From NCBI RefSeq assembly GCF_028283705.1, contig NZ_JAPWKD010000008.1, positions 167,298 to 231,297 of the forward strand: a DNA stretch of 64,000 nt. The letters run 5' to 3'. Position numbers and translations under genes: made by a program. Under the pieces are notes generated by a model. It saw only the letters and a program-made list of their open reading frames with translations, had not been told where the DNA came from and made no database searches. Shown in pieces: positions 8,920 through 18,213 of the stretch; the first letter of the stretch is position 1; each line of letters starts with the position of its first letter. The stretch is from Pantoea sp. (GTDB taxonomy: Bacteria > Pseudomonadota > Gammaproteobacteria > Enterobacterales > Enterobacteriaceae).

Positions 8920-11199
8920 ATGGATAAAAATCGCAATCTGCCGTTTGGCAGCTTTAACTCGCTGACCTTGTTCACCGGGCTGTGCATCGGTATCTCTCCA
9001 GCGGCAGCGCTGGCGGCAGACAATACCGGCAAAAAAACCGACGATACCCTGGTAGTGGAAGCGCAGACCCCTTCGCTCTATTCACCAGGCGTTTCCGCCG
9101 ATCCGAAATTCACCCAGCCGCTGGTGGATACCACACGTACCATCACGGTGATCCCTGAACAGGTGATTAAGGATCAGGGCGTCAATAACCTCACCGATGC
9201 GCTGAAAAACGTACCGGGTGTGGGGGCGTTTTATGCCGGAGAAAACGGCAGCTCGTCCACCGGGGATGCGGTGTATATGCGTGGTATCGATACCTCGAAC
9301 AGCATTTACGTTGATGGCATCCGTGATATCGGTAGTGTGACGCGCGATACCTTCAACACCGAGCAGGTTGAGGTGATCAAAGGCCCGTCAGGGACCGACT
9401 ATGGTCGCAGCGCACCCTCTGGTTCCATCAATATGATCAGCAAACAGCCGCGACTGGATACCGGTCTTGATGCCTCAGTCAGTGTTGGCAGCGCCTGGAT
9501 GCGTCGCGGAACACTGGATTACAACCAGGCCATCAGCGATAACGCCGCTTTCCGGCTTAATCTGATGGGAGAAAAAACCCACGATGCCGGGCGAGATAAT
9601 ATCCAGAATGAACGTTATGGCGTGGCACCGTCGCTGGCGTTTGGGCTGGATACTTCAACCCGCCTGTATCTCAATTACCTGCATGTGCACCAGAACAATA
9701 CCCCGGATGGCGGCATTCCGACCATCGGCCTGCCGGGTTACTCCTCACCAACCGCCGCAACCTCCGCGCTGAATAATTCCGGTAAGGTGGCGACCAGTAA
9801 CTACTACGGCACTGATTCGGATTTCGACAAATCGACTACCGATACCGCCACGATTCGTTTTGAACATGATCTGTCGGATAACACCACCATCCGTAACACC
9901 ACGCGCTGGTCGCGGGTGAAGCAGGAGTATCTGCTGACGGCAGTGATGGGCAGCACCATTGGCATGCCGGACCCGAATGATGTGGGCACCTGGACCTGGA
10001 CGCGTAACGCCAACCTGAAAGACGTCAGCAACCGTATCCTGACCAACCAGACCAATATCACCTCGAAGTTTTATACCGGTTCGGTCGGGCATGATGTTAG
10101 CGCCGGGGTGGAGTTTACCCGTGAAAACCAGACCAACTATGGTGTGAATGCGATTACCGCGCCAGCGGTCAATATCTACCATCCGATCAGCAGCATATCG
10201 GTGGGGGGATTGGATCGTAATGGCGCGAACGCTAATGGCCAGACCGACACCTTTGGCATCTACGCCTTCGATACCCTGGCGATCACCAAAAACTTCGAGC
10301 TGAACGGCGGCATTCGCCTCGACAACTATCACACTGATTACGACAGCGCCACCGCCTGTGGCGGCACCGGTCGCGGTGCGCTGGCCTGCCCAGCTGGCGT
10401 GGCAACCGGTACGCCGGTCACCACGGTGGATACGGCGAAATCGGGTAACCTGGTGAACTGGAAAGCGGGTGCGTTGTATCGTCTGACTGAACACGGCAAC
10501 GTATATGTTAACTACGCCATCTCCCAGCAACCGCCAGGTGGCAGCAACTTTGCACTGGCGGCCGGTGGCAGCGGCAATAGCGCCAATCGTACCGATTTCA
10601 AACCACAAAAAGCCAAATCCAGTGAAGTGGGCACCAAGTGGGAAGTGCTGGATAAACGTCTGCTGCTGAACGCGGCGCTATTCCGTACCGATATTGAGAA
10701 CGAAGTGGCGGAAAATGATGACGGTACTTATTCGCAATACGGTAAGAAACGTGTAGAGGGTTATGAGTTGTCGGCCACCGGTAACATCACGCCGGACTGG
10801 CAAATCATCGCCGGGTTTACCCAGCAACATGCCTCGGTGACTGAAGGTGACAGTGTAGCCCAGGACGGTTCTTCTGCGCTGGCCTATACGCCGAAACATG
10901 CCTTTACCCTGTGGACCAACTACCAGGCGACGGATGCGCTGTCAGTCGGTGCCGGTGCGCGTTATGTCGGCAGCCTGCGTCGTGGCAGTGATGGCGCAGT
11001 GGGCACGCCGGACCATACCGAGGGGTATTGGGTGGCCGATGCGAAGCTGGGCTATAAGGTGAATAACAACCTTGATCTGCAACTTAACGTCTACAACATC
11101 TTTGATACCAACTATGTTGCCTCGATCAACAAGAGTGGTTACCGCTACCATCCGGGTGAGCCGCGGACTTTCCTGTTGACCGCCAACGTCCATTTCTAA
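8920..11199 (+). CDS. fiu: Catecholate siderophore TonB-dependent receptor Fiu
   Basis: The 759-residue protein closely follows E. coli Fiu (760 aa) throughout: a signal peptide ending in LAADN, the TonB box DDTLVVEA, the plug sequence (TLTDALKNVPGVGAF-like; VYMRGIDTSNSIYVDGIRD) and a C-terminal beta-barrel strand ending TANVHF. ATG 8920 was preferred to the upstream TTG at 8878 because it gives the Fiu-like N-terminus MDKNRN. Fiu imports iron complexed by monocatechol and related catecholates through the outer membrane, using TonB-ExbBD energy. A Fur box lies upstream and its usual partner ybiX follows. Confidence 0.96.
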   Translation: MDKNRNLPFGSFNSLTLFTGLCIGISPAAALAADNTGKKTDDTLVVEAQTPSLYSPGVSADPKFTQPLVDTTRTITVIPEQVIKDQGVNNLTDALKNVPGVGAFYAGENGSSSTGDAVYMRGIDTSNSIYVDGIRDIGSVTRDTFNTEQVEVIKGPSGTDYGRSAPSGSINMISKQPRLDTGLDASVSVGSAWMRRGTLDYNQAISDNAAFRLNLMGEKTHDAGRDNIQNERYGVAPSLAFGLDTSTRLYLNYLHVHQNNTPDGGIPTIGLPGYSSPTAATSALNNSGKVATSNYYGTDSDFDKSTTDTATIRFEHDLSDNTTIRNTTRWSRVKQEYLLTAVMGSTIGMPDPNDVGTWTWTRNANLKDVSNRILTNQTNITSKFYTGSVGHDVSAGVEFTRENQTNYGVNAITAPAVNIYHPISSISVGGLDRNGANANGQTDTFGIYAFDTLAITKNFELNGGIRLDNYHTDYDSATACGGTGRGALACPAGVATGTPVTTVDTAKSGNLVNWKAGALYRLTEHGNVYVNYAISQQPPGGSNFALAAGGSGNSANRTDFKPQKAKSSEVGTKWEVLDKRLLLNAALFRTDIENEVAENDDGTYSQYGKKRVEGYELSATGNITPDWQIIAGFTQQHASVTEGDSVAQDGSSALAYTPKHAFTLWTNYQATDALSVGAGARYVGSLRRGSDGAVGTPDHTEGYWVADAKLGYKVNNNLDLQLNVYNIFDTNYVASINKSGYRYHPGEPRTFLLTANVHF

Positions 11200-11205
11200 C
11201 CGACT

Positions 11206-11247
11206 GTAGCGGCGCGATTAACTGCGCGCGATAAATCGCGCCGCTAC
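11206..11247. repeat. REP-like intergenic palindrome
   Basis: GTAGCGGCGCGATT (11206-11219) and its exact complement AATCGCGCCGCTAC (11234-11247) enclose a 14-nt loop between fiu and ybiX. The same core recurs at 8635-8656 and 40027-40060, so it is a dispersed family. It may form a stable mRNA hairpin between the two genes. Confidence 0.75.
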
Positions 11248-11287
11248 GGAATGTGCCAGCCTCACTTTTTTAAGAGAGAACAACGCG

Positions 11288-11965
11288 ATGATGTATCACA
11301 TTCCTGCCGTGCTGACGCCGGAAGAGGTCGCCAGTTTTACTTCCCTGCTGCAACAGGCTGAATGGGTCGATGGCCGGGTTACTGTCGGCAGCCAGGGGGC
11401 GACGGTCAAAAACAACCAGCAAATCGATACCCGTACCCCCTTATACGATCGGTTGCAGGCGGCGGTATTGCAGGCACTGAACAACAATCCGCTGTTCTTT
11501 TCCGCTGCGCTACCGCGCACCATTTCCACACCGTTGTTTAATCGCTATGAACAGGGGGAAACCTACGGATTTCATGTGGACGGCGCAGTACGTCACAACG
11601 GTGCGGCGGGCTGGATGCGTACCGATCTTTCCGCCACGCTGTTCCTGTGTGAACCGGACAGCTATGACGGCGGCGAGCTGGTGATTGAGGACACTTACGG
11701 CCAGCACAAGGTCAAACTTCCCGCCGGGCATCTGGTGTTGTATCCCTCCAGCAGCCTGCACTGCGTCACACCGGTGACGCGCGGTGCGCGCGTGGCGTCC
11801 TTCCTGTGGGTTCAGTCGATGGTGCGCGATGATAAACAGCGCGCCATGTTATTCGAGCTGGACCGCAATATTCAGAGCCTGAAAGCGCGCCACGGCGACA
11901 GCGAGGAGCTGCTGTCGCTGCTGAATATGTATCATAACCTGCTGCGTGGCTGGACAGAGGTGTAA
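11288..11965 (+). CDS. ybiX: Fe(II)/2-oxoglutarate PKHD-type hydroxylase
   Basis: 225 residues, the length of E. coli YbiX/PiuC and similar along the whole chain. The double-stranded beta-helix iron ligands are visible as His96-x-Asp98 (GFHVDGAV) and His158 (SSLHCVTP), with the 2-oxoglutarate-binding arginine near TRGARVASF. Two adjacent ATGs occur (11288 and 11291). In other enterobacteria it sits beside fiu and is thought to act in iron-siderophore uptake; its substrate is not established. Confidence 0.94.
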   Translation: MMYHIPAVLTPEEVASFTSLLQQAEWVDGRVTVGSQGATVKNNQQIDTRTPLYDRLQAAVLQALNNNPLFFSAALPRTISTPLFNRYEQGETYGFHVDGAVRHNGAAGWMRTDLSATLFLCEPDSYDGGELVIEDTYGQHKVKLPAGHLVLYPSSSLHCVTPVTRGARVASFLWVQSMVRDDKQRAMLFELDRNIQSLKARHGDSEELLSLLNMYHNLLRGWTEV

Positions 11966-11974
11966 ACCAGCTCG

Positions 11975-12790
11975 TTAGTGCTCAAACTCGCACTCCGTCA
12001 TGGCCTTTTTGCCCTTGATCACGCCAATGAACAGCAGACGAAATTCATTGAATTGATGGGTAATAATGGTCTGATTATCGGCCGAGCGGAACGTCTTCAC
12101 CATAAAGGAGGGGACACTGCGGGTGTGGTCGTAAGGCTGATGCTTAATCTGCACCAGCGAGAAATGCTGATTAAGCATATTGATACTGTCCGTTCCCACC
12201 TGGAGAGAAACCAGGGTGTAGGCGGTACCGTTGGCCGGGTCCGGGATATTATTGAAGCCGCAACGGTAGGTACCGGTACGGATAATCACACGACCTTCTG
12301 GCATGATGCGGCTCACACCCGTGTTAGGCGGCGGCGTGTAGGGTTCAGGTGTGACAGAACCTGGCTGGTAAACATAATGAGCCGTGGTGATCGGCTGCTC
12401 TGGCGCAGGTTTCGCCGGCGCGTGTGGCGCATCCGCTGCGGGTGCTTTGGTTTCAGCCATAGGGGAAACCGCTGCGGTGTTAAGTGCCGCGATGCGTTGC
12501 TGGTATGCCGTCTGTAATTGGGCGGCATCGGTGCCGCGGCTGCGCAGTTGTTTCAGCCAGTCACGCTGCGATTGTTTTAACTGCGCTGCATCGTTACCGG
12601 TAAGGCCAGACATCTTGTTGCGATAAGCGGCGGCTAAAGTTTCATCCAATGCCGAGAGCTGCGGATTCTGGCAAATCAGTTTTTCCTGCGGCGTGCTGGC
12701 GCGGGTGCAGTCAAAAGAGGCGGCCATGGCCGGAGAAACTGCGCCGAGTAACAGCATGGAAGCCAGGATAGTTCGCTGGAGAGGCATCAT
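11975..12790 (-). CDS. Secreted protein with LprI-like N-terminal domain
   Basis: 271 residues with a signal peptide (cleavage near AMAASF). Residues about 25-105 match the lysozyme-inhibitor LprI N-terminal domain: FDCTRASTPQEKLICQNPQLSALD, with paired cysteines and a LDxxLxxAY-type helix. A proline/alanine-rich linker follows, then an unrecognised C-terminal domain with two further cysteines. It is predicted to be periplasmic; lysozyme inhibition is only a family-level possibility. It is convergent with ybiX, with stops 9 bp apart. Confidence 0.75.
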   Translation of the reverse strand: MMPLQRTILASMLLLGAVSPAMAASFDCTRASTPQEKLICQNPQLSALDETLAAAYRNKMSGLTGNDAAQLKQSQRDWLKQLRSRGTDAAQLQTAYQQRIAALNTAAVSPMAETKAPAADAPHAPAKPAPEQPITTAHYVYQPGSVTPEPYTPPPNTGVSRIMPEGRVIIRTGTYRCGFNNIPDPANGTAYTLVSLQVGTDSINMLNQHFSLVQIKHQPYDHTRSVPSFMVKTFRSADNQTIITHQFNEFRLLFIGVIKGKKAMTECEFEH

Positions 12791-12855
12791 TATTCCCTGA
12801 TTGATGGATTCTCTCCGTTATATCGGCGGCAGGCAGGCAAACTTTACTTCAGGCT

Positions 12856-13530
12856 TTACGCACCCTTCTTTTTGATTTCATCCAGGTAGTTGTAAATGGT
12901 GTAACGGGTGACACCGAGCACTTTGGCCGCCTTTTCTACACCACCGCGTACGATAAACATTCCCTTGTTCTGCATCTGCCGGACGATTTCAACTTTCTCT
13001 TTTTTACTGGTACCGGTTCTGAGCTGCCCGGTGGGAGGGATACAGCTGCGGATGATCTCATCCATCTTTTCTTCCAGCCCGGCCTCGCCCCCATCTTTGC
13101 TGCTGCTCTGCGGAAGGAGCATAGCCAGCGCATCGCGCGCCGCCTCTATCGCATGGTTGTCAGCGTTGAAACACAGCGCCAGTGCGGGTTTGCCGTTTTC
13201 ATCTTTAAATAATGCGGTTGAACTGCGCAGTGGGCTGCCCTGCAGACTTGCGGTCGGGTAATTGGGAAAAACCGTGGGTTCAGTGCTGGACGGCAGAGTA
13301 TCCAGGTTCAGCAGGCCGAGAAATCCGCGATCATTCTCCGGGCCATCCAGCAGGGAACTGCCTGGCTTTCTGCCGGAGACATGACCATTAATGATTTTTA
13401 CCACGGAGGATTCAGGCTGCGTCAGATCGTGCAGTACCACCTCAACATGATGACCTGAGATCGAAGCAAAGGCATCCATAACCGCACTCAGTTGCTGTAT
13501 CAGGCGTGATTTTTCGTGATCGTTTGTCAT
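12856..13530 (-). CDS. DauR/YheO-type PAS-HTH transcriptional regulator
   Basis: 224 residues. The N-terminal YheO-like PAS domain (about 1-120) contains the GHHVEVVLHDL motif, and a C-terminal helix-turn-helix reads AAKVLGVTRYTIYNYLDEIKK. This family includes DauR, which controls D-arginine catabolism. It is divergent from the RidA and dehydratase genes, with a 163-bp intergenic region, so it probably regulates them. The inducer is unknown. Confidence 0.82.
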   Translation of the reverse strand: MTNDHEKSRLIQQLSAVMDAFASISGHHVEVVLHDLTQPESSVVKIINGHVSGRKPGSSLLDGPENDRGFLGLLNLDTLPSSTEPTVFPNYPTASLQGSPLRSSTALFKDENGKPALALCFNADNHAIEAARDALAMLLPQSSSKDGGEAGLEEKMDEIIRSCIPPTGQLRTGTSKKEKVEIVRQMQNKGMFIVRGGVEKAAKVLGVTRYTIYNYLDEIKKKGA

Positions 13531-13693
13531 GCGCCAAACTCATGGTGTAAGAGCAAATTTTGCCTGCGAGTATAAACAATTTGTTGAAATAGAAACATGA
13601 TTACCGCTACGACTTTTTCAACTCAATGTTGATATTTAAACTTTTCGTTGTTATTTTGGGTTATCCATTGAGCCTGTCCATGCGGGGGCAATC

Positions 13694-14088
13694 ATGAATC
13701 CAGCCATTAAAAATTATGCCAGCAGTTTGCCGTTTCCTTTTGCGGCGGCGACAGAAACAACGGTGTGCTTTATCTTTCCGGCCGGGTGTCGATGACGGCG
13801 CATGCAGAGCCGCTGTACGGCGATATTGCCACGCAGACCGCCAATATTCTTGCCAGTATCCGGTACACATTGGTGGAGCTGGGATCCAGTCTGGAGAGTA
13901 TTTTTAAGGTCACGGTCTGGTTGTCGGACATGAAGCATTTCGCTGAATTTAATCAGGAATATGCAAAGTGGTTCCAGCATGGCTATCCGGCCCGTTCGGT
14001 GGTCAGTAGCAAGCTGGCTTTTGACCTCGATGTAGAAATCGAAGTGCAGGCCGTCGCCCAAAAAACCTTAGCAGAACAGGTGAGTTAA
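13694..14088 (+). pseudogene. RidA-family deaminase, disrupted by a one-base deletion
   Basis: ATG 13694 opens a RidA-like N-terminus (MNPAIKNYASSLPFPFA) that hits a stop at once, while the rest of the protein (VLYLSGRVSMTAHAEPL to the C-terminus) lies in another frame. Adding one A to the A-run at 13755-13757 restores a continuous protein of usual RidA length. RidA enzymes hydrolyse reactive imines released by PLP dehydratases, and the next gene is such a dehydratase, 2 bp away. Catalytic-type residues (PARSVV; VEIEVQA) remain. It could be a real loss, a sequencing indel, or translation from an internal GTG at 13765. Confidence 0.75.
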
Positions 14089-14089
14089 C

Positions 14090-14995
14090 ATGCCATTACA
14101 CCTCAACACGCCATTGTTGAATTCCCGTCCTTTGAGCCAGCTTACCGGCAGCCAGGCCTGGTTAAAGATGGACGCGCTGCAACCCTCGGGTTCATTCAAG
14201 ATCAGAGGCGTTGGCCTCGCGTGCCAGCGCTATTATCAACAGGGGGCGCGTCGTTTTATCTCGTCCTCCGGCGGTAATGCCGGGCTGGCGGTGGCTTACG
14301 CAGGCCGAACTCTGGGCATCCCGGTGACGGTTATCGTGCCGGAGTCCACCCCAATCCGCGCCAGAGAACTGCTCAGGCTGGAACAGGCCGAGGTGATCGT
14401 CCATGGCGTGTCCTGGCAGGAAGCGAACCAGTATGCACAATCGTTGTTAAGCGCAACCGATGCCTTTATTCATCCTTTTGATGATCCGTTGCTGTGGCAG
14501 GGACATGCCACGCTGGTCGATGAGGTGGTGGCTGCCGGTGTACGCCCCGACGCGGTGGTGTTGTCGGTGGGTGGGGGTGGCTTGTTATCCGGTGTCATTA
14601 CAGGCTTGCAACGCAACGGTTTGCCGGATGTGCCGGTGATTGCGGTGGAAACCGCAGGTGCAGCATCGTTTCACGCGGCCATCAGGGCAGGGCATGCGGT
14701 TGAAATCGACCGCATCAACACGGTTGCCACCAGCCTCGGCGCGAAAAAGGTCTGCGACCAGGCAGTAAAACTTGCCGGGGAGCATCCGGTGATCAGCGAA
14801 GTGGTGACAGATGAAGAGGCATTGCGCGCCTGTCGCCTGTTTATCGATGACCATCGGGTGCTGACCGAACCCGCCTGTGGGGCGAGCCTGGCCTGTTTAT
14901 ACCAGCAAAAAGCAGTGATGCAGCCTTACCGCAACCCGCTGGTGGTGGTGTGTGGCGGTGCAACGCTGTCGCTCGAACAATTGCTGAATGCCTGA
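14090..14995 (+). CDS. PLP-dependent serine/threonine dehydratase-like enzyme
   Basis: 301 residues of the fold-type II PLP family. The Schiff-base lysine is Lys37 in SGSFKIRG, the phosphate/substrate loop is SSGGNAG (59-65) and the glycine-rich loop is VGGGGLLSG. It resembles the short serine dehydratases lacking the ACT regulatory domain; these deaminate L-serine or L-threonine to 2-oxo acids via an imine. It starts 2 bp after the RidA reading frame, matching the functional link. The substrate could be another beta-hydroxy amino acid. Confidence 0.85.
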   Translation: MPLHLNTPLLNSRPLSQLTGSQAWLKMDALQPSGSFKIRGVGLACQRYYQQGARRFISSSGGNAGLAVAYAGRTLGIPVTVIVPESTPIRARELLRLEQAEVIVHGVSWQEANQYAQSLLSATDAFIHPFDDPLLWQGHATLVDEVVAAGVRPDAVVLSVGGGGLLSGVITGLQRNGLPDVPVIAVETAGAASFHAAIRAGHAVEIDRINTVATSLGAKKVCDQAVKLAGEHPVISEVVTDEEALRACRLFIDDHRVLTEPACGASLACLYQQKAVMQPYRNPLVVVCGGATLSLEQLLNA

Positions 14996-15883
14996 CTACT
15001 GCGTCAGCTCGCGGGCAAACTGGATAAAATCATGTAATGCCTTATTTTTTATCTCCTGCTGCCAGCTCATGGTCAGCGTGGAGGTGGCGTGCTGATCCTG
15101 CAAAAAGCAGTAGGCTACGTCCGGTATCATCACCGAACGCTGGGTCTCAGGGACCAGCGTCACCCCCATCCCCATTGAAACCAGGCCAATGGCCACCGAG
15201 ACGTCACGGGTCGGCTGGATTTTCTGCGGCACAAATCCTGCCTGCTGGCAGGCGTTCAGTGCCGACCAGCCCAGCCCGACGCCTGGCGGGTCTTCCTGCA
15301 TCAAAAACGGTTCAGTAGCCAGTTGCGCTAACGCAATTCGCGGCTGGCAGGCCAGCGCATGGCTGCGCGGCAGCACCGCAATCAGGGGACGGGTGGCAAG
15401 ATCGAGATAGGCCAGATGATCATATCGTGGCACCGGTGAACGAACCAGCGCGACATCTATTTGATTAGTTAACAAAAGTGTAAGTTGTTCGTGAACATTA
15501 CGTTCTTCAATCACGATATCGATGTCCGGTTTCCGCTTACGATAACCATTAATTAACAGCGTGAGTGCCGGATCGAGGATGGAAGACCCGACATAGCCGA
15601 GCTTAATTTGTCCGCGATAGCCCAGGCGTAAGCTGCGGGCATTGTCGCGAAACTTAACGTAGTGGCTCGATGCAATGCGCGCTTCTTCCACCAGCTGTTC
15701 GCCTTCAAAGGTCAGTGCTACATGCCGCCTGTCACGGGTGAATAGCTCGAATTCCAGCTCCTTTTCCAGCGCCTTAATGTATTGACTTAACGCCGGTTGG
15801 GCGATGTTGAGGCGCAGTGCCGCCTTGCCAAAATGCAGCTCCTCCGCCAGTACCACGAATGCGTGTAAATGCCGGTAATCCAT
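14996..15883 (-). CDS. LysR-family transcriptional regulator
   Basis: 295 residues. The N-terminal winged helix-turn-helix (FGKAALRLNIAQPALSQYIKALE) is followed by a periplasmic-binding-like effector domain (IKLGYVGSS... to the end). It abuts the dehydratase tail-to-tail and is transcribed divergently from the UbiD gene, the classical LysR arrangement, so it most likely activates the decarboxylase operon in response to an aromatic acid. The ligand is inferred from neighbours only. Confidence 0.92.
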   Translation of the reverse strand: MDYRHLHAFVVLAEELHFGKAALRLNIAQPALSQYIKALEKELEFELFTRDRRHVALTFEGEQLVEEARIASSHYVKFRDNARSLRLGYRGQIKLGYVGSSILDPALTLLINGYRKRKPDIDIVIEERNVHEQLTLLLTNQIDVALVRSPVPRYDHLAYLDLATRPLIAVLPRSHALACQPRIALAQLATEPFLMQEDPPGVGLGWSALNACQQAGFVPQKIQPTRDVSVAIGLVSMGMGVTLVPETQRSVMIPDVAYCFLQDQHATSTLTMSWQQEIKNKALHDFIQFARELTQ

Positions 15884-15904
15884 CGGTTCTCTCCTGATTT
15901 TTCC

Positions 15905-15923
15905 TGATAATAACTCCTTATCA
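15905..15923. promoter_or_regulatory. Candidate LysR box in the lysR-ubiD divergent region
   Basis: TGATAA-N7-TTATCA forms an inverted repeat compatible with the T-N11-A LysR-type binding pattern, 22 bp from the LysR start codon. Another TTATCA half-site occurs near 15950. Position and symmetry support it; binding is not shown. Confidence 0.45.
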
Positions 15924-16095
15924 AAACCGCCGGTATTATTATTGGACTCTTATCACCGATCCTCTAAAACTGTGGGGGCAACGACGGGAGGTGCCGGTTC
16001 TATGCCACTGAATTCACTCCTGTTGTTCTCAAGGTGTGCCTGCGTTTGTCTGCGCCGTTGCATCACCGATTACCACGACTAAGAGGGACATTGAG

Positions 16096-17583
16096 ATGTC
16101 TGTTAAGCAAACGAAAGTCACCGATTTGCGTTCCGCACTGGAAGTGTTAAGCCAGTACGATGATGAATTGATCTACACCGATGAACCGGTAGACCCGATT
16201 GCGGAGCTATCCGGGGTTTACCGCTATGTTGGTGCGCACGGCACTGTGAAACGCCCAACGCAAATCGGTCCGGCTATGATTTTCAACAAAATCAAAGGCT
16301 ATAACGATATGCGGGTGCTGATTGGCCTGCTTTCTTCACGTAAACGTGTGGCGCGCCTGTTTGGCACCACCCCGGAAAACCTGGCGTTTATGTTGAAAGA
16401 TTCCGTGGCTAACCCGATCGCGCCGATTGTCATTCCCCGTGAACAGGCAGCTTGCCAGGAAGTGGTTCATCTGGCCAGCGACCCGGATTTCGATATCCTG
16501 AAAATTCTGCCTGCGCCGACCAATACCCCGGAAGATGCCGGTCCGTATTTCACTCTGGGTATGTGTTATGCCGCCGACCCTGAAACCGGCGAGCACGACG
16601 TCACCATTCACCGTTTATGCGTGCAGAGCAAAGACGAAATCTCGATGTATTTCGTGCCGGGCCGCCATCTGGATACCTTCCGTCAGAAAGCGGAAGCCGC
16701 CGGTAAACCGCTGCCGATTTCTATCAGCATCGGTGTCGATCCAGCGATTGAAATTGGTGCCTGCTTTGAGCCGCCGACAACGCCTCTGGGCTTCGATGAA
16801 CTGTCCATCGCCGGTAGCCTGCGCAACCAGGCGGTTGAATTGACCGAATGTGTGACCGTGAATGCGCGTGCCATCGCCAATGCTGAAGTGGTAATCGAAG
16901 GTGAACTGCTGCCAGGCGTGCGTGTGCGTGAAGACCAGAACACCAACTCCGGTAAAGCCATGCCTGAATTCCCGGGTTATACCGGTGCAGCCCAGGCTGA
17001 AGTTCCTGTGATTAAAGTGAAAGCCATCACCCATCGTCGTTCCCCGATTCTGCAAACCTGTATCGGTCCAAGCGATGAACACACCAATATGGCTGGTATC
17101 CCGACCGAAGCCAGTATCCTGCAAATGGTTGAACGCGCACTGCCTGGCTTTGTGCAGACCGTGCATTGCCCGACCCCAGGTACCGGCAAATATCTGGCGG
17201 TGTTGCAGGTGAAAAAACGCACCCCGGCTGATGAAGGACGTCAGCGCCAGGCGGCTCTGCTGGCTTTCTCCGCCTTCTCCGAACTGAAACATGTGATGCT
17301 GGTGGATGAAGACGTGGATGTGTTCGATATCAACGACGTCGTCTGGGCGATGACTACCCGCTACCAGGGTGATGTGGATACCGTATTTATCCCCGGCGTG
17401 CGCTGCCATCCGCTCGATCCGTCTTCCGATCCGGCCTACAGCCCATCGGTACGCGATCACGGTATTGCCTGCAAAACGATTTTTGACTGCACCGTGCCTT
17501 ATCACCTGAAAGCCAATTTCCATCGCAGCGAATTTCTTGAGGTGGATGTAAATCGCTTTATCCCAGGTTTTAACAAAAAATAA
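16096..17583 (+). CDS. UbiD-family hydroxyarylic acid decarboxylase (subunit C type)
   Basis: 495 residues from ATG 16096; the ORF extends upstream to 16036, but MSVKQTKVTDLRSALE matches family N-termini and follows a GAGGGA site. It is similar along its length to the non-oxidative decarboxylase C subunits (BsdC, KpdC, LpdC, AroY), with hallmarks TVKRPTQIGPAM, PTNTPEDAGPYF, the GELLPGVRVREDQNTNSGKA region and DEDVDVFD. These enzymes use prenylated FMN to decarboxylate 4-hydroxybenzoate, vanillate, gallate or protocatechuate. The UbiX-type gene follows 9 bp later. No small D subunit is found nearby. Confidence 0.9.
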   Translation: MSVKQTKVTDLRSALEVLSQYDDELIYTDEPVDPIAELSGVYRYVGAHGTVKRPTQIGPAMIFNKIKGYNDMRVLIGLLSSRKRVARLFGTTPENLAFMLKDSVANPIAPIVIPREQAACQEVVHLASDPDFDILKILPAPTNTPEDAGPYFTLGMCYAADPETGEHDVTIHRLCVQSKDEISMYFVPGRHLDTFRQKAEAAGKPLPISISIGVDPAIEIGACFEPPTTPLGFDELSIAGSLRNQAVELTECVTVNARAIANAEVVIEGELLPGVRVREDQNTNSGKAMPEFPGYTGAAQAEVPVIKVKAITHRRSPILQTCIGPSDEHTNMAGIPTEASILQMVERALPGFVQTVHCPTPGTGKYLAVLQVKKRTPADEGRQRQAALLAFSAFSELKHVMLVDEDVDVFDINDVVWAMTTRYQGDVDTVFIPGVRCHPLDPSSDPAYSPSVRDHGIACKTIFDCTVPYHLKANFHRSEFLEVDVNRFIPGFNKK

Positions 17584-17592
17584 GGAGGCAGC

Positions 17593-18213
17593 ATGTCAGG
17601 GTCTGTAGTTCGCAACAGTGGTAAACCTCGGGTGATTGTGGGCATTAGCGGTGCCTCCGGTTTTTCTTATGGCGTACAGGCATTGCGCTATTTACGTCAG
17701 CTGGATGTGGAGAGCCATCTGGTGATCTCTCCGGCGGGGCATCTTAATCGTGAACATGAAACCGACCTCAGCGCAGAGGATGTGGCGGAGTTAGCCGATG
17801 TGGTTTATCCCATCCGTGCCGTAGGGGCGGCGATCGCCAGCGGTTCATTCCGCACCCTCGGCATGCTGGTGGCTCCCTGTTCGATGCATACCCTGGCGGC
17901 TATCGCCAACGGCCTGACCGACAATCTGCTGACGCGTGCTGCTGATGTGGTATTAAAAGAGCGGCGCAGGCTGGTCCTGATGGTGCGGGAAACTCCGCTC
18001 CATCTGGGACATATCCGCAATATGCAACAGGCGACCGAATCCGGCGCGATTGTTTTCCCGCCGGTGCCTGCGCTGTATGCCAGGCCGCAAAGTGTGGAAG
18101 AGATTATTGCGCATAGTGTTGCACGTGCTCTGGGGCTGATGGATTTGGATTGCGCCGATCTGCCGCGCTGGGGAGAAGACGTGACTTTAATGACCAGGAG
18201 TAATAAATCGTGA
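17593..18213 (+). CDS. UbiX-type flavin prenyltransferase (decarboxylase subunit B)
   Basis: 206 residues. The flavodoxin-like N-terminus [19 protein letters not shown] and the conserved [23 protein letters not shown] and [20 protein letters not shown] segments identify the UbiX/Pad1 family. It makes the prenylated FMN cofactor that the preceding UbiD-type protein needs. TAAGGAGG lies before the ATG, and the gene is coupled to the next by a 4-base overlap. Confidence 0.92.
   Translation: MSGSVVRNSGKPRVIVGISGASGFSYGVQALRYLRQLDVESHLVISPAGHLNREHETDLSAEDVAELADVVYPIRAVGAAIASGSFRTLGMLVAPCSMHTLAAIANGLTDNLLTRAADVVLKERRRLVLMVRETPLHLGHIRNMQQATESGAIVFPPVPALYARPQSVEEIIAHSVARALGLMDLDCADLPRWGEDVTLMTRSNKS

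Noticed and set aside
9745..10608. 287-codon minus-strand ORF inside fiu
   Set aside because: Antisense shadow of a full-length receptor with matching homologue along the entire gene.
16615..17523. 302-codon minus-strand ORF inside the UbiD gene
   Set aside because: Antisense shadow; histidine- and arginine-rich nonsense composition, no family features.
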